A stretch of DNA of 64,000 bases from Nocardioides ganghwensis (GTDB taxonomy: Bacteria > Actinomycetota > Actinomycetes > Propionibacteriales > Nocardioidaceae): contig NZ_JACXYX010000004.1 of NCBI RefSeq assembly GCF_014779655.1, forward strand, positions 186,001 through 250,000. The letters run 5' to 3'. The notes under the pieces are model-generated. The model was not told the origin of the DNA and ran no database searches. It saw only the letters and a program-made list of their open reading frames with translations. Positions 8,787-17,838 of the stretch are shown piece by piece; positions within the stretch are counted from its first letter, which is position 1, and each line of letters begins with the position of its first letter. The position numbers and the translations under genes were made by a program.

Positions 8787-8839
8787 CCGGGGTCCCTGCG
8801 TGTTCGGGAGCGCAGCGAGCGAGGTCGTGGGGTGGTTCA
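8787..8839 (-). repeat. Intergenic repeat copy 2 (after nirA)
   Basis: This is the second copy of the element at 7820-7880, with the same ordered blocks GGGGTCCC, GTTCGGG, AGCGCAGCGAGCGAG and GTCGTGGGGTG. It overlaps the nirA stop and ends 2 bp before the start of the zinc-ribbon gene. Its inner part is a near palindrome. Confidence 0.5.
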
Positions 8840-10552
8840 TCCGACCGCCACCGGCTCTCCGCGCAGCAGGGGCTCGTCGGCGCGGGCCACCCAGGCGGCG
8901 AACCGCTCGCCGTCGGTGCGGTCCTCGAGGTACGCCGAAACGACCGCGGTGACGTAGTCGTCGAGGCCGGCGCTGGTGACCTTGTGGGCGCGCAGCTTGC
9001 GACCCATCGCCGGGTTGAGGCCGAGGGCGCCGCCGAGGTGCACCTGGAACCCCTCGACCTGCTGGCCGTTGTCGTCCATGACCAGCTGGCCCTTGAGGCC
9101 GATGTCGGCGACCTGGGTGCGGGCGCACGCGTTGGGGCAGCCGTTGACGTTGACGGAGATCTGGGTGTCGAGGTCGGGGAAGCGCTTCTCCAGCTCGGTC
9201 ACCAGGCGGCGCGCACGCTCCTTGGTGTCGACGATGGCGAGCTTGCAGAACTCGATGCCGGTGCAGGCCATCGTGGACCGGCGCCAGTTGCTCGGGCGGG
9301 CGGTGAGGCCGATCTTCTCGAGGTCGTCGGCGAAGGCCTCGGTGTCCTCGGCCGCGACGCCGATCACCACGAGCTTCTGGTACGCCGTCAGGCGGGCACC
9401 GCGGGCGCCGTACGCCTCGACGAGGTCGGCGAGGCCGGTCAGCGTGGTGCCGTCGATGCGGCCCACGACGGGGGCGGCGCCGACGTAGAAGCGGCCGTCC
9501 TTCTGCTCGTGGATCCCGATGTGGTCACCCTGCGCCACGGGCGCCTCGGGGGAGGGGTTGTCGACGAGCTGCTTGTGGAGGTACTCGTTCTCCAGGACCT
9601 CGCGGAACTTCTCCTTGCCCCAGTCGGCGAGCAGGAACTTGAGGCGGGCCTTGGACCGCAGCCGGCGGTAGCCGTAGTCGCGGAAGATGCCGGCGACGCC
9701 CTCCCAGGCGTCCGCGACCTCGTCGAGCGGGATCCAGACGCCGAGCTTGTGCGCGAGCATCGGGTTCGTCGACAGGCCGCCGCCGACCCAGAGGTCGAAG
9801 CCCGGGCCGTGCTCGGGGTGGACAGTGCCCACGAAGGACACGTCGTTGACCTCGGGGGCGACGTCGTGGCTCGGGTGCCCGGTCAGCGCGGTCTTGAACT
9901 TGCGCGGCAGGTTGGAGTAGTCGGGGTTGCCGAGGATCCGGCGCTTGATCTCCTCGAGCGCCTCGGAGCCGTCGATGATCTCGTCCTTGGCGATGCCGGC
10001 GACGGGCGAGCCGAGGAACGGCCGCGGGCTGTCGCCGCACGCCTCGAGCGTGGTGAGGCCCACGCCCTCGAGGCGCTCCCAGATCGCCGGGACGCTCTCG
10101 ATCTCGATCCAGTGGTACTGGATGTTGTTGCGGTCGGTGATGTCGGCGGTGTTGCGGGCGTACGCCGTCGACACCTCGCCGAGCGCGCGCAGCGCCGGAC
10201 CGTCGAGGATCGCGCCGTCGGTGCGGACCCGCATCATGAAGAAGCGGTCGTCGAGCTCCTCCTCCTCGAGCTGCGCGGTCTTGCCGCCGTCGAAGCCGGG
10301 GGCGCGCTGGGTGTAGAGGCCCATCCAGCGGAAGCGACCACGCAGGTCGGCGGGGTCGATGGAGTCGAAGCCCCGCCGCGAGTAGGTGTAGAGGATGCGG
10401 TCGCGGACGTTGAGCGGGTCGTCGTCCTTCTTGGACTGCTCGTTCTTGTTGAGCGGCTCGGTGTAGCCGAGCGCCCACTGACCCTCGGCGCGCTTGGGGC
10501 GCGGGATCTCGGTGTTCTGGGCGGCCTGGGGCTTGAACCGGAGGTCGGGCAT
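8837..10552 (-). CDS. nirA: Ferredoxin-type sulfite reductase (nitrite/sulfite reductase family)
   Basis: This 571-residue enzyme carries out six-electron reduction of sulfite to sulfide in sulfur assimilation. The siroheme-[4Fe-4S] ligands are visible as C430-x5-C436 (ACTGIEFCKLA) and C472-x3-C476 (NGCPNACAR). Two ferredoxin-like/hemoprotein repeats give the usual duplicated layout. It resembles mycobacterial NirA/SirA, which acts on sulfite; the cysH partner argues for sulfite rather than nitrite. The start MPDLRFKPQAAQ at 10552 is chosen over an upstream extension that runs through the leader-peptide region. It is the first enzyme gene of the operon. Confidence 0.95.
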   Translation of the reverse strand: MPDLRFKPQAAQNTEIPRPKRAEGQWALGYTEPLNKNEQSKKDDDPLNVRDRILYTYSRRGFDSIDPADLRGRFRWMGLYTQRAPGFDGGKTAQLEEEELDDRFFMMRVRTDGAILDGPALRALGEVSTAYARNTADITDRNNIQYHWIEIESVPAIWERLEGVGLTTLEACGDSPRPFLGSPVAGIAKDEIIDGSEALEEIKRRILGNPDYSNLPRKFKTALTGHPSHDVAPEVNDVSFVGTVHPEHGPGFDLWVGGGLSTNPMLAHKLGVWIPLDEVADAWEGVAGIFRDYGYRRLRSKARLKFLLADWGKEKFREVLENEYLHKQLVDNPSPEAPVAQGDHIGIHEQKDGRFYVGAAPVVGRIDGTTLTGLADLVEAYGARGARLTAYQKLVVIGVAAEDTEAFADDLEKIGLTARPSNWRRSTMACTGIEFCKLAIVDTKERARRLVTELEKRFPDLDTQISVNVNGCPNACARTQVADIGLKGQLVMDDNGQQVEGFQVHLGGALGLNPAMGRKLRAHKVTSAGLDDYVTAVVSAYLEDRTDGERFAAWVARADEPLLRGEPVAVG

Positions 10553-10625
10553 GTCAGGAGAGTCCTGTTCGCTGAATGAGTGCCGCGCGCGACGTTGAGC
10601 GCGGAGGGGATGAGCTGGGGCGGCG

Positions 10626-10715
10626 TCAGCGATGCCAACAGGTCGCGCTGCCCACACGCATGAGGTCGACGTGACGTCGAACCACCAGGTGTGCGTGGGT
10701 GGAGGCGGAGACCAT
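10626..10715 (-). CDS. Putative cysteine-attenuation leader peptide of the sulfur operon
   Basis: This 29-codon open frame lies 73 bp before nirA and encodes a peptide containing VVRRHVDLMRVGSATCWHR at its end. The RRHVDL-x-RV-x-SA-x-C pattern matches the small leader peptides annotated before sulfur-metabolism genes in Streptomyces and other actinobacteria. In these, ribosome progress over C-terminal Cys codons is thought to control downstream expression. Here there is one Cys, four codons before the stop. Ribosome stalling under Cys limitation would then raise nirA expression; this mechanism is inferred from the family. Confidence 0.72.
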   Translation of the reverse strand: MVSASTHAHLVVRRHVDLMRVGSATCWHR

Positions 10716-10746
10716 GTCAAGAAGTCTCAGGGAGTGGACACCACTT

Positions 10747-10772
10747 CCACAAGACGAAATCTCGTCATGTGG
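10747..10772. promoter_or_regulatory. Near-perfect 26-bp palindrome, candidate operator of the sulfur operon
   Basis: CCACAAGACGA (10747-10757) and TCGTCATGTGG (10762-10772) are reverse complements except for one position, around the 4-nt centre AATC. The site lies 31 bp upstream of the leader-peptide start, where a dimeric regulator could block or activate transcription. It stands between DUF5701 and the leader; as a terminator it would be AT-rich and weak. The binding protein is unknown. Confidence 0.55.
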
Positions 10773-10841
10773 GATCGTCGGCCAGTATGTGAGACGGCGG
10801 GGTGGAGCCACGCGGTGGGCTCGGGTCCGGTGCGGCCCAGG

Positions 10842-11474
10842 TCACACAGGTAGGCGCTCGCCGCAGGACGCGATCCCGAGCCAGGTGTGGCGGTTGCCCC
10901 ACCAGCACCAGCCCAGCTTCACGGCGTCGCGGCGCTCGCGGCCGTCGCGCCCGGTGCCGTTGCTGATCCACAGCGCCGGCGTGCGGGCGTCGTACGACCC
11001 GTCGGCACGCCGCAGGCGGGAGCCGGGCGTCATGAAGCAGGCGTTGCGCTGGAGGACGCCGGGGTCCTGCAGCACCCAGTGCAGGCCCTCGGCGAGGGTC
11101 ATCGGCGAGCGACCGGCGCCGAGCAGCTCCGGCACCGACTCCTTCGGGGTCCGGTCGAGGAAGGCGTCACCACGATCGAGCCCGAGCGCGGCGTACGGGG
11201 CGTCCGGCACGTCGACGGTGGGGGCGAAGAGGTCGACGTCGGTCATGTCCTCGACGACGAAGCCGTCCTTCTCCTCGTGACCCTCTGCGCGGCGGAGCAG
11301 GGGCGCGAGGGCCGACGCTGGTGCGGACGTCACGAGCAGGCCGTCCGCGGGGCCGCGCGCGGCGACCTCGCGCAGCCGTGCGGCCGGGATCCCGGCGAGG
11401 TCGTGGACGCCGAGGCGGACGAGCCGCTCGGCCTGGTCGGTCAGCGAGGGGAGGGCCACGCGGGTCCAACGCAC
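10842..11474 (-). CDS. DUF5701 family protein
   Basis: This 210-residue protein ends in the conserved block that defines DUF5701: MTLAEGLHWVLQDPGVL, NACFMTPGSR, DARTPALWISNGTGRDG and GWCWWGNRHTWLGIASC. No signal peptide, membrane segment or known catalytic motif is seen. It faces away from glyA and sits upstream of the sulfur operon on the same strand, with the palindrome and leader peptide in the 126-bp gap. Function is unknown. Confidence 0.8.
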   Translation of the reverse strand: MRWTRVALPSLTDQAERLVRLGVHDLAGIPAARLREVAARGPADGLLVTSAPASALAPLLRRAEGHEEKDGFVVEDMTDVDLFAPTVDVPDAPYAALGLDRGDAFLDRTPKESVPELLGAGRSPMTLAEGLHWVLQDPGVLQRNACFMTPGSRLRRADGSYDARTPALWISNGTGRDGRERRDAVKLGWCWWGNRHTWLGIASCGERLPV

Positions 11475-11547
11475 CGGACGGTTGCGGGGTTCCCGGTGTG
11501 GCTGTCCAGCAGTCGCGGGCCGGGAGCGCGCGGCCGCGCGCGGGCCC

Positions 11548-11553
11548 TAGGCT
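11548..11553 (+). promoter_or_regulatory. -10 box of leaderless glyA
   Basis: TAGGCT ends 6 nt before the glyA ATG, so transcription should begin at or next to the start codon. There is no room for a ribosome site or a riboswitch. Confidence 0.6.
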
Positions 11554-11559
11554 GGGGCC

Positions 11560-12996
11560 ATGACGGACTCCCTGATCAGCAGTGCGTACTCGCAGGCCCT
11601 CGAGGTCATCGCCTCGGTCGAACCCCGCATCGCGGAGGCGACCCGCCAGGAGCTGGCAGACCAGCGTTCCTCGCTCAAGCTGATCGCCTCGGAGAACTAC
11701 GCGTCGCCGGCCGTGCTCATGACCATGGGCACCTGGTTCAGCGACAAGTACGCCGAGGGCACTGTCGGCCACCGCTTCTACGCCGGCTGCCAGAACGTCG
11801 ACACCGTCGAGTCGCTCGCCGCCGAGCACGCCCGCGAGCTCTTCGGCGCGCCGTACGCCTATGTCCAGCCGCACTCCGGCATCGACGCCAACCTCGTCGC
11901 GTTCTGGTCGATCCTGGCCAACAAGGTCGAGAGCCCCTACCTGGAGAAGCTCCAGGCCAAGAACGTCAACGAGCTGTCCGAGGCCGACTGGGAGACCCTG
12001 CGCCACGAGTTCGGCAACCAGCGACTGCTCGGCATGTCGCTCGACGCCGGCGGTCACCTCACCCACGGCTTCCGCCCCAACATCAGCGGCAAGATGTTCC
12101 ACCAGCAGCAGTACGGCACGGACCCCGGGACCGGGCTGCTCGACTACGACGCCGTCGCCGCCAAGGCGCGCGAGTTCAAGCCGCTGGTCCTCGTCGCCGG
12201 CTACTCCGCCTACCCCCGCCGGGTGAACTTCGCGAAGATGCGCGAGATCGCCGACGAGGTCGGCGCGGTGCTGATGGTCGACATGGCCCACTTCGCCGGT
12301 CTGGTCGCGGGCAAGGTGTTCACCGGCGAGGAGAACCCGGTGCCCTACGCCCACCTCACGACCACCACGACGCACAAGTCGCTGCGCGGCCCGCGCGGCG
12401 GCATGGTGCTTGCCCAGGAGGAGTTCGCCTCCGACGTCGACCGCGGGTGCCCGATGGTGCTCGGCGGTCCCCTCTCGCACGTGATGGCCGCCAAGGCCGT
12501 GGCCTTCGCCGAGGCGCGCACGCCTGACTTCCAGGCGTACGCCCAGCGCATCGCCGACAACGCCAAGTCGCTGGCGGAGGGCTTCCTGACCCGCGGTGCC
12601 AACCTCGTCACCGGCGGCACCGACAACCACATCGTCCTGCTCGACGTGTCGTCCTTCGGCCTCACCGGCCGCCAGGCCGAGTCGGCGCTGCTCGACGCGG
12701 GCGTGGTCACCAACCGCAACTCCGTCCCGGCCGACCCCAACGGCGCCTGGTACACCTCCGGCATCCGCCTCGGCACCCCCGCCCTCACCACCCGCGGCTT
12801 CGGCCACGACGAGTTCGACACCGTCGCGGAGCTGATCGTCGACGTGCTGAGCAACACCGAGGCCGGCACCACCAAGGCGGGCGGGCCCAGCAAGGCGTCG
12901 TACGTCCTCGGCGACGGCGTCGCCGACCGCGTCACCAAGCGGTCGGCCGAGATGCTCGACAAGCACCCGCTCTACCCGGGGCTCGTCCTCAGCTGA
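11560..12996 (+). CDS. glyA: Serine hydroxymethyltransferase
   Basis: This 478-residue PLP enzyme interconverts serine and glycine and makes 5,10-methylene-tetrahydrofolate. [11 protein letters not shown] and [12 protein letters not shown] are the conserved N-terminal substrate segments. The PLP lysine is K273 in [15 protein letters not shown], and [16 protein letters not shown] closes the active site. It is 50-60 residues longer than the E. coli enzyme, with inserts around residues 128-165 ([20 protein letters not shown]); similar long forms occur in other actinobacteria. It is a monocistronic leaderless gene converging on the AbiEi/DUF559 gene. Confidence 0.96.
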   Translation: MTDSLISSAYSQALEVIASVEPRIAEATRQELADQRSSLKLIASENYASPAVLMTMGTWFSDKYAEGTVGHRFYAGCQNVDTVESLAAEHARELFGAPYAYVQPHSGIDANLVAFWSILANKVESPYLEKLQAKNVNELSEADWETLRHEFGNQRLLGMSLDAGGHLTHGFRPNISGKMFHQQQYGTDPGTGLLDYDAVAAKAREFKPLVLVAGYSAYPRRVNFAKMREIADEVGAVLMVDMAHFAGLVAGKVFTGEENPVPYAHLTTTTTHKSLRGPRGGMVLAQEEFASDVDRGCPMVLGGPLSHVMAAKAVAFAEARTPDFQAYAQRIADNAKSLAEGFLTRGANLVTGGTDNHIVLLDVSSFGLTGRQAESALLDAGVVTNRNSVPADPNGAWYTSGIRLGTPALTTRGFGHDEFDTVAELIVDVLSNTEAGTTKAGGPSKASYVLGDGVADRVTKRSAEMLDKHPLYPGLVLS

Positions 12997-13062
12997 CCGG
13001 GTTGCCGACCTCGCGGGCGGCACGACCGTGGAACGGACCGAACGCGCACGAGGGGCATGCCC

Positions 13063-13947
13063 TCAGGGCTGCGCCAGCAGCTTGGCCGTCCGTTCGGTCC
13101 GCATGACGGTCGCGACCAGGACAGATCGCACCCACTCTCGGTCGTGCATGACGTCCTCCCACGCGAACCTCAGCACGACCCAGCCGTTGGCGACCAGCAG
13201 GTCGTAGCGGCGGGCGTCGCGTCGCAGGGCCGCCCGATCACCGTGCCACTCGAACGAGTCGGCCTCGAGCACGATGCGGAGTCGGCGGTCGACCAGGTCG
13301 GAGCGCACCACCAGGCCGAGGTCACCGCGGATCCGGACCTGGGGCTCGACGTCGAGTCCGGGCACGTCCAGCGCTGTCGCGCGCAGCACCGACTCGAACG
13401 GATTGTCCGCTCGTCCGTCCGCGTGTGCTGCCACGCGGCGTAGACGAGCTGCGCCCGGGCCGCGTGCCTCCCGTGCCAGAGCGTCCAGCTCCTGTCGTGG
13501 GAAGCCGTCGCGCAGCGCGGAGTCCGCGATCGTGAGTGCCTCGTCGAAGGGGAGCCGGCGACCGCACATCTCGAGCGTCTTCGCCGCCGTCGTGCACACG
13601 CCCTCGACGTGCTCGTCCTGCAGGTCGATCCAGCTGAGGTGCATCTCGGCGCGCCTGGCCGCGTCGAGCCGTCGGTCCTTCGGCACCGCGATCTGCGGCC
13701 GTTCGGGCACGACCTTGACCTTCCAGCCGTGAGCCAGTGCGGCCGACACCAGGCACACGTAGCCCGACACCTTGAGTGCGAGCTCGGTGCTCGCGTGCAC
13801 GGTCGGGACGGCGTACCGGCCGCGGTTGACCCGCACCAGCTCCCCGCTCCGGAGCGCCTGGTCGAGAGCCTGCCGGGAGGTGATCGCGACCAGCGTCCGC
13901 CGCGAGGCCACACCACCCAGGATCGGCATGAGGTCCGAGATCTCCAT
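13063..13947 (-). CDS. AbiEi-type HTH plus DUF559 (Vsr-like nuclease fold) protein
   Basis: This is a 294-residue protein with two parts. The first 50 residues (GGVASRRTLVAI, ALRSGELVRVNRGRYAVP) match the winged-helix domain of AbiEi-type antitoxins. The last 90 residues (LRIVLEADSFEWHGD, ARRYDLLVANGWVVLRFAWEDVM) match DUF559, a PD-(D/E)XK fold related to Vsr endonuclease. Such proteins are abundant single genes in actinobacteria with no established role. No AbiEii toxin is adjacent, so a toxin-antitoxin pair is not supported. A defence or DNA-processing role is possible but unproven. Confidence 0.75.
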   Translation of the reverse strand: MEISDLMPILGGVASRRTLVAITSRQALDQALRSGELVRVNRGRYAVPTVHASTELALKVSGYVCLVSAALAHGWKVKVVPERPQIAVPKDRRLDAARRAEMHLSWIDLQDEHVEGVCTTAAKTLEMCGRRLPFDEALTIADSALRDGFPRQELDALAREARGPGAARLRRVAAHADGRADNPFESVLRATALDVPGLDVEPQVRIRGDLGLVVRSDLVDRRLRIVLEADSFEWHGDRAALRRDARRYDLLVANGWVVLRFAWEDVMHDREWVRSVLVATVMRTERTAKLLAQP

Positions 13948-14085
13948 CCCCGGAGCCTCGCCGATGTCGGCGGCCGCGCGCTCGCGCTGTCCACAGGCCG
14001 CCGTACGGACCGAACGAGAGTCGGGTCGGCGCTACCACGCGTGAGCGGCCTGAGGCGGGCCGCCATCGGTCCGTCCGACGCGCGC

Positions 14086-15273
14086 CTACGCCAGCGAGCG
14101 GTACAGCTCGATCGTCCGCGCGGCGATCGAGCCCCAGCTGAACGACTCCTCGGCGCGCCGGCGTCCGGCTTCTCCGTACGCCCGGGCGCGGGCGGGGTCG
14201 CTGACCGCGTCGGTGAGCGCGGCGGCGAGGTCGGCGACGTAGCGCTCCGGGTCGAGGGGGGTGCCGGTGCCGTCGGTGGCCTGCTCGATCGGCACCAGCC
14301 AGCCGGTCTCGCCGTGCACGACGACCTCGGGGATGCCGCCGGTGGCGGTGGCGACGACAGCGGTCTCGCAGGCCATCGCCTCCAGGTTCACGATGCCGAG
14401 AGGCTCGTAGATCGACGGGCAGGCGAAGACGGTCGCCGCGGTCAGCAGCGCGACCACGTCGGGGCGCGGCAGCATCTCGGCGATCCACACCACGCCCGAG
14501 CGCGTGGCGGCGAGGTCGTCGACCAGCCCGCGCACCTCCGCCTCGATCTCGGGGGTGTCGGGCGCGCCGGCGCACAGCACGAGCTGGACCTCCGGCGGCA
14601 GCGCGGCGGCGGCGCGCAGGAACAGCGGCAGGCCCTTCTGGCGGGTGATCCGGCCGACGAAGATGACGCTCGGCCGGTCGGGGTCCACGCCCAGCTCGCG
14701 CACGCGGTCGGGGTTCGCGACCGGCGCCCACTCGGCGGTGTCGATGCCGTTGTGCACGACGTGCACGCGGTCGGGGTCGACCGAGGGATAGCTGCGCAGC
14801 ACGTCGTCACGCATCGCCGCGCTGACCGCGACGATGCCGGCGGCGCCCTCGTACGCCGTGCGCTCCGCCCAGCTCGACAGGGCGTAGCCGCCGCCGAGCT
14901 GCTCGGCCTTCCAGGGTCGCATCGGCTCGAGGGAGTGGGCGCTGACGACGTGGGGGATGCCGTGCATCAGGCCGGCGAGGTGGCCGGCCATGTTGGCGTA
15001 CCAGGTGTGCGAGTGCACGAGGTCGGCCCCGGCGCAGTCGTCGACCATCGCGAGGTCGACCCCGAGGGTGCGGATGGCCGCGTTGGCGCCCGCGAGCGAC
15101 GACGGCTCGGCGTACGCCGTGGTGCCGGCCTCCGAGCGCGGGGCTCCGAAGCAGCGCACGCGGGCATCCACGTCGGGCAGCACCCGCAGCGCGCGGACCA
15201 GCTCGGCGACGTGCACGCCCGCTCCGCCGTAGACCTCCGGGGGGTACTCCTTGCTGAGGACGTCGATGCGCAT
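14086..15273 (-). CDS. glgA: Glycogen synthase / maltose-1-phosphate synthase, GT4 type
   Basis: This 395-residue GT-B glycosyltransferase begins MRIDVLSKEYPPEVYGGAGVHV, the glucan-synthase N-terminal signature. IFVGRITRQKGLPLFLRAA starts the nucleotide-sugar domain, and SIYEPLGIVNLEAMACE is the E-x7-E motif. The length and divergent pairing with glgC match mycobacterial GlgA/GlgM (Rv1212c), which makes alpha-maltose-1-phosphate from ADP-glucose; classical glycogen chain extension is the alternative. Substrate (ADP-glucose) is inferred from the glgC neighbour. A TAGGTT box 6 nt before the ATG indicates a leaderless message. Confidence 0.9.
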   Translation of the reverse strand: MRIDVLSKEYPPEVYGGAGVHVAELVRALRVLPDVDARVRCFGAPRSEAGTTAYAEPSSLAGANAAIRTLGVDLAMVDDCAGADLVHSHTWYANMAGHLAGLMHGIPHVVSAHSLEPMRPWKAEQLGGGYALSSWAERTAYEGAAGIVAVSAAMRDDVLRSYPSVDPDRVHVVHNGIDTAEWAPVANPDRVRELGVDPDRPSVIFVGRITRQKGLPLFLRAAAALPPEVQLVLCAGAPDTPEIEAEVRGLVDDLAATRSGVVWIAEMLPRPDVVALLTAATVFACPSIYEPLGIVNLEAMACETAVVATATGGIPEVVVHGETGWLVPIEQATDGTGTPLDPERYVADLAAALTDAVSDPARARAYGEAGRRRAEESFSWGSIAARTIELYRSLA

Positions 15274-15279
15274 GAGCCG

Positions 15280-15285
15280 AACCTA
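15280..15285 (-). promoter_or_regulatory. -10 box of leaderless glgA
   Basis: TAGGTT on the minus strand ends 6 nt before the glgA ATG. Together with the glgC box 38 bp away it makes a compact divergent promoter region. Confidence 0.6.
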
Positions 15286-15322
15286 GTGCCCGCAGGTGGT
15301 CGACCGCGCCCTTGTGGGCGAC

Positions 15323-15328
15323 TAGTTT
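15323..15328 (+). promoter_or_regulatory. -10 box of leaderless glgC
   Basis: TAGTTT ends 6 nt before the glgC ATG. The whole glgA-glgC gap is only 61 bp, so the two promoters must share upstream DNA. Confidence 0.6.
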
Positions 15329-15334
15329 CGTCGC

Positions 15335-16588
15335 ATGGCCATCACGCCCCCGCGCAAGAAGGTGCTCGCAGTCGTCCTGGCCGGAGGCGAGGGCAAACGC
15401 CTCATGCCGCTGACGGCCGACCGGGCCAAGCCCGCGGTGCCGTTCGGCGGCATCTACCGGCTGATCGACTTCGCGCTGTCCAACGTCGTCAACTCCGGCT
15501 ACCTCAAGGTCGTCGTGCTGACGCAGTACAAGTCGCACAGCCTCGACCGCCACGTCACCACGACGTGGCGGATGTCGAACCTGCTGGGCAACTACGTCAC
15601 CCCGGTGCCGGCGCAGCAGCGTGTCGGCAAGCGGTGGTACCTCGGCAGCGCCGACGCGATCTTCCAGTCGCTCAACCTGCTCACCGACGAGCAGCCGGAC
15701 ATCGTGGTGGTGGTCGGTGCCGACCACGTCTACCGGATGGACTTCTCGCAGATGGTCGCCGACCACGTCGCGTCCGGCGCCGGGTGCACCGTGGCCGCGA
15801 TCCGCCAGCCGATCGGCCTCGCCGACCAGTTCGGCGTCATCGACGTCGACCCGGCGAACCCGCAGAAGATCCGGGCCTTCCTCGAGAAGCCCACGGACCC
15901 GGTCGGCCTGCCCGACTCGCCGGACGAGGTGCTCGCGAGCATGGGCAACTACGTCTTCACCGCCGACGCGCTCGTCGACGCCGTCTCGCGTGACTCCGAG
16001 CGCGAGCAGTCCAAGCACGACATGGGCGGCGACATCGTGCCGTGGTTCGTCGACAAGTCCGAGTCCGCGGTCTACGACTACAAGGACAACGAGGTGCCAG
16101 GCTCGACCGACCGCGACCGCGGCTACTGGCGTGACGTCGGGACCATGCGGTCCTACTACGACGCCCACAAGGACCTCGTCTCGCCGCTGCCGGTCTTCAA
16201 CCTCTACAACAACGCCTGGCCCATCTACACCAGCTACGGCCCGCACCCGCCGGCCAAGCTCGTCGAGGGCGCGACCGGCGCGCAGGTGTCGACCTTCAAC
16301 TCGATCCTGTCCCCGGGCGTCGTGGTGACTGGCGGCACCGTCAACCAGTCCGTGCTCTCGCCGGCAGTGTGGGTCAAGGACGGCGCCGAGGTGTCGGACT
16401 CGGTGCTGATGGACGGCGTACGGATCGGCGAGGGCGCGATCGTCCGCAACGCCATCATCGACAAGGGCGTCGTCGTCCCGCCGGGCGTCCAGATCGGCGT
16501 GGACCACGAGGCCGACCGGGCCCGCGGGTTCGTCGTCGACGAGGGACTCACCGTCCTCGCCAAGCAGCAGCACGTCCCCGAGGACTGA
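15335..16588 (+). CDS. glgC: Glucose-1-phosphate adenylyltransferase
   Basis: This 417-residue enzyme makes ADP-glucose from ATP and glucose-1-phosphate, the committed step of bacterial glycogen synthesis. The pyrophosphorylase signature [12 protein letters not shown] lies at residues 16-27. [15 protein letters not shown] and GTADAI-like QSLNLL follow, and a left-handed beta-helix C-terminus ([29 protein letters not shown]) contains the allosteric region. Length is normal. It is divergent from glgA and converges on the ECF sigma gene with only 12 bp between stops. Together with the nearby pgm it supplies glucan synthesis. Confidence 0.97.
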   Translation: MAITPPRKKVLAVVLAGGEGKRLMPLTADRAKPAVPFGGIYRLIDFALSNVVNSGYLKVVVLTQYKSHSLDRHVTTTWRMSNLLGNYVTPVPAQQRVGKRWYLGSADAIFQSLNLLTDEQPDIVVVVGADHVYRMDFSQMVADHVASGAGCTVAAIRQPIGLADQFGVIDVDPANPQKIRAFLEKPTDPVGLPDSPDEVLASMGNYVFTADALVDAVSRDSEREQSKHDMGGDIVPWFVDKSESAVYDYKDNEVPGSTDRDRGYWRDVGTMRSYYDAHKDLVSPLPVFNLYNNAWPIYTSYGPHPPAKLVEGATGAQVSTFNSILSPGVVVTGGTVNQSVLSPAVWVKDGAEVSDSVLMDGVRIGEGAIVRNAIIDKGVVVPPGVQIGVDHEADRARGFVVDEGLTVLAKQQHVPED

Positions 16589-16600
16589 CAGGCGGGCGCG

Positions 16601-17824
16601 TCAGCCCAGCGCGTCGCGCTGTCCGACGAGGAACGCGCGCTCGACGTCGTTGCGGCACGCGGCGATCGCCTGGTCGTACGCCGCGCGCGCCGCGTCGGTG
16701 TCGTCGGCGCGCGACAGCAGCTCGGCGCGCACCGCGGCCGGACGGTGGCTGGCGGGGATCTCGAGTCCCTCCAGCGCGGCGAGGCCGGCCGCCGGGCCGC
16801 GGTCCTCGGCGACCGCGACGGCGCGGGCCAGCCGCGCCGAGGGGGAGGGCGTGACCTGCAGGAGCAGGTCGTAGAGACCGACGATCCGGTCCCAGCGGGT
16901 CTCCTCGGCACTGGCCACGGTGGCGTGCTCGGCGGCGATCCGCGCCTGGAGGACGTACGACGCGGTGAGCGGCGTCAGCGGGCCGCCCAAGGAGGGCGCG
17001 GCCAGCAGGTGGGTCGCCTCGGCCACCTCGTCGTGGTGCCAGCGGGTGCGGTCCTGGTCGGCGAGGAGCACGAGCCGACCGTCGCTGGCCCGGGCGTCAC
17101 GGCGTGAGTGCTGCAGCAGCATGAGCGCCAGCAGCGCCACGAGTGCGGGCTCGCCGGGGCGCAGGCCCAGCACGACGCGGGCCAGTCGGATCGCCTCGCC
17201 CGACAGCTCGGCACGCAGCAGGTCCGGCCCGGTGCCCGGGGCGTATCCCGCCGTGAAGGCGAGGTAGGTGGTCTGCGCGACGGTGTCGAGCCGGCCCGGC
17301 AGCGCGGAGGCGTCGGGCACCGCGAACGGGATCCCGGCGCCCACGATGCGCTTCTTTGCCCGGGTGATCCGCGCCGCCATCGTCGCCTCCGGCACGAGGA
17401 AGAGCCGCGCGATGTCGGCGGTCGGCACACCGAGGACGAGTCGCAGGCTCAGTGCGCTGGCGGACTCCGGTGCGAGGGCCGGGTGCGCGCACATCAGCAC
17501 CAGCCGGAGGACGTCGTCCTCGACGAGGCTGCCGCTGTCGGCCATCGTGCGCGCCCCTTCCTGGTGGCGTTCGGCGTCGGTGAGGAGCAGCGGCTGCTTG
17601 CGGGCGGCCACCGCCTCGGTGCGCAGGCGGTCGACGACCCGGCGCTTCGCCGCGGTCATCAGCCAGCCCGCGGGGTTGTCGGGCACGCCGTCGGCCGGCC
17701 AGGTGCGGCTGGCCGCCTCGACGGCGTCGCCGAGGGCGTCCTCGACGAGGTCGATGCGGCGGAACTGCGCGAGGAGCAGGGCGACCAGTCGTCCCCACTC
17801 CTCGCGCACGACCCGCTCGAGCAC
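16601..17824 (-). CDS. ECF sigma factor with C-terminal TPR-like extension (ECF42 type)
   Basis: This is a 407-residue sigma factor. The sigma-2 region lies at about residues 5-75 (LVEDALGDAVEAASRTWPADG and NPAGWLMTAAKRRVVDRLR) and sigma-4 near 125-160 (SLRLVLGVPTADIARLFLV, TMAARITRAKKRI). A 230-residue helical C-terminal domain of DUF6596/TPR type follows. ECF42 sigma factors have this extension in place of an anti-sigma factor and occur beside DGPF-domain genes, as here, where three follow the same orientation upstream. It probably drives its own cluster; the signal is unknown. Confidence 0.88.
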   Translation of the reverse strand: MLERVVREEWGRLVALLLAQFRRIDLVEDALGDAVEAASRTWPADGVPDNPAGWLMTAAKRRVVDRLRTEAVAARKQPLLLTDAERHQEGARTMADSGSLVEDDVLRLVLMCAHPALAPESASALSLRLVLGVPTADIARLFLVPEATMAARITRAKKRIVGAGIPFAVPDASALPGRLDTVAQTTYLAFTAGYAPGTGPDLLRAELSGEAIRLARVVLGLRPGEPALVALLALMLLQHSRRDARASDGRLVLLADQDRTRWHHDEVAEATHLLAAPSLGGPLTPLTASYVLQARIAAEHATVASAEETRWDRIVGLYDLLLQVTPSPSARLARAVAVAEDRGPAAGLAALEGLEIPASHRPAAVRAELLSRADDTDAARAAYDQAIAACRNDVERAFLVGQRDALG

Positions 17825-17838
17825 CGGGTCCGATGGGC

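Noticed and set aside
7745..10579. Long plus-strand frame across the sulfur operon
   Set aside because: The minus strand carries cysH and nirA with complete catalytic motifs; the plus frame is low-complexity.
11560..12996. Glycine riboswitch before glyA
   Set aside because: The TAGGCT box lies 6 nt before the ATG, leaving no leader RNA.
13063..13947. AbiE toxin-antitoxin system
   Set aside because: There is no nucleotidyltransferase (AbiEii-like) gene next to it.
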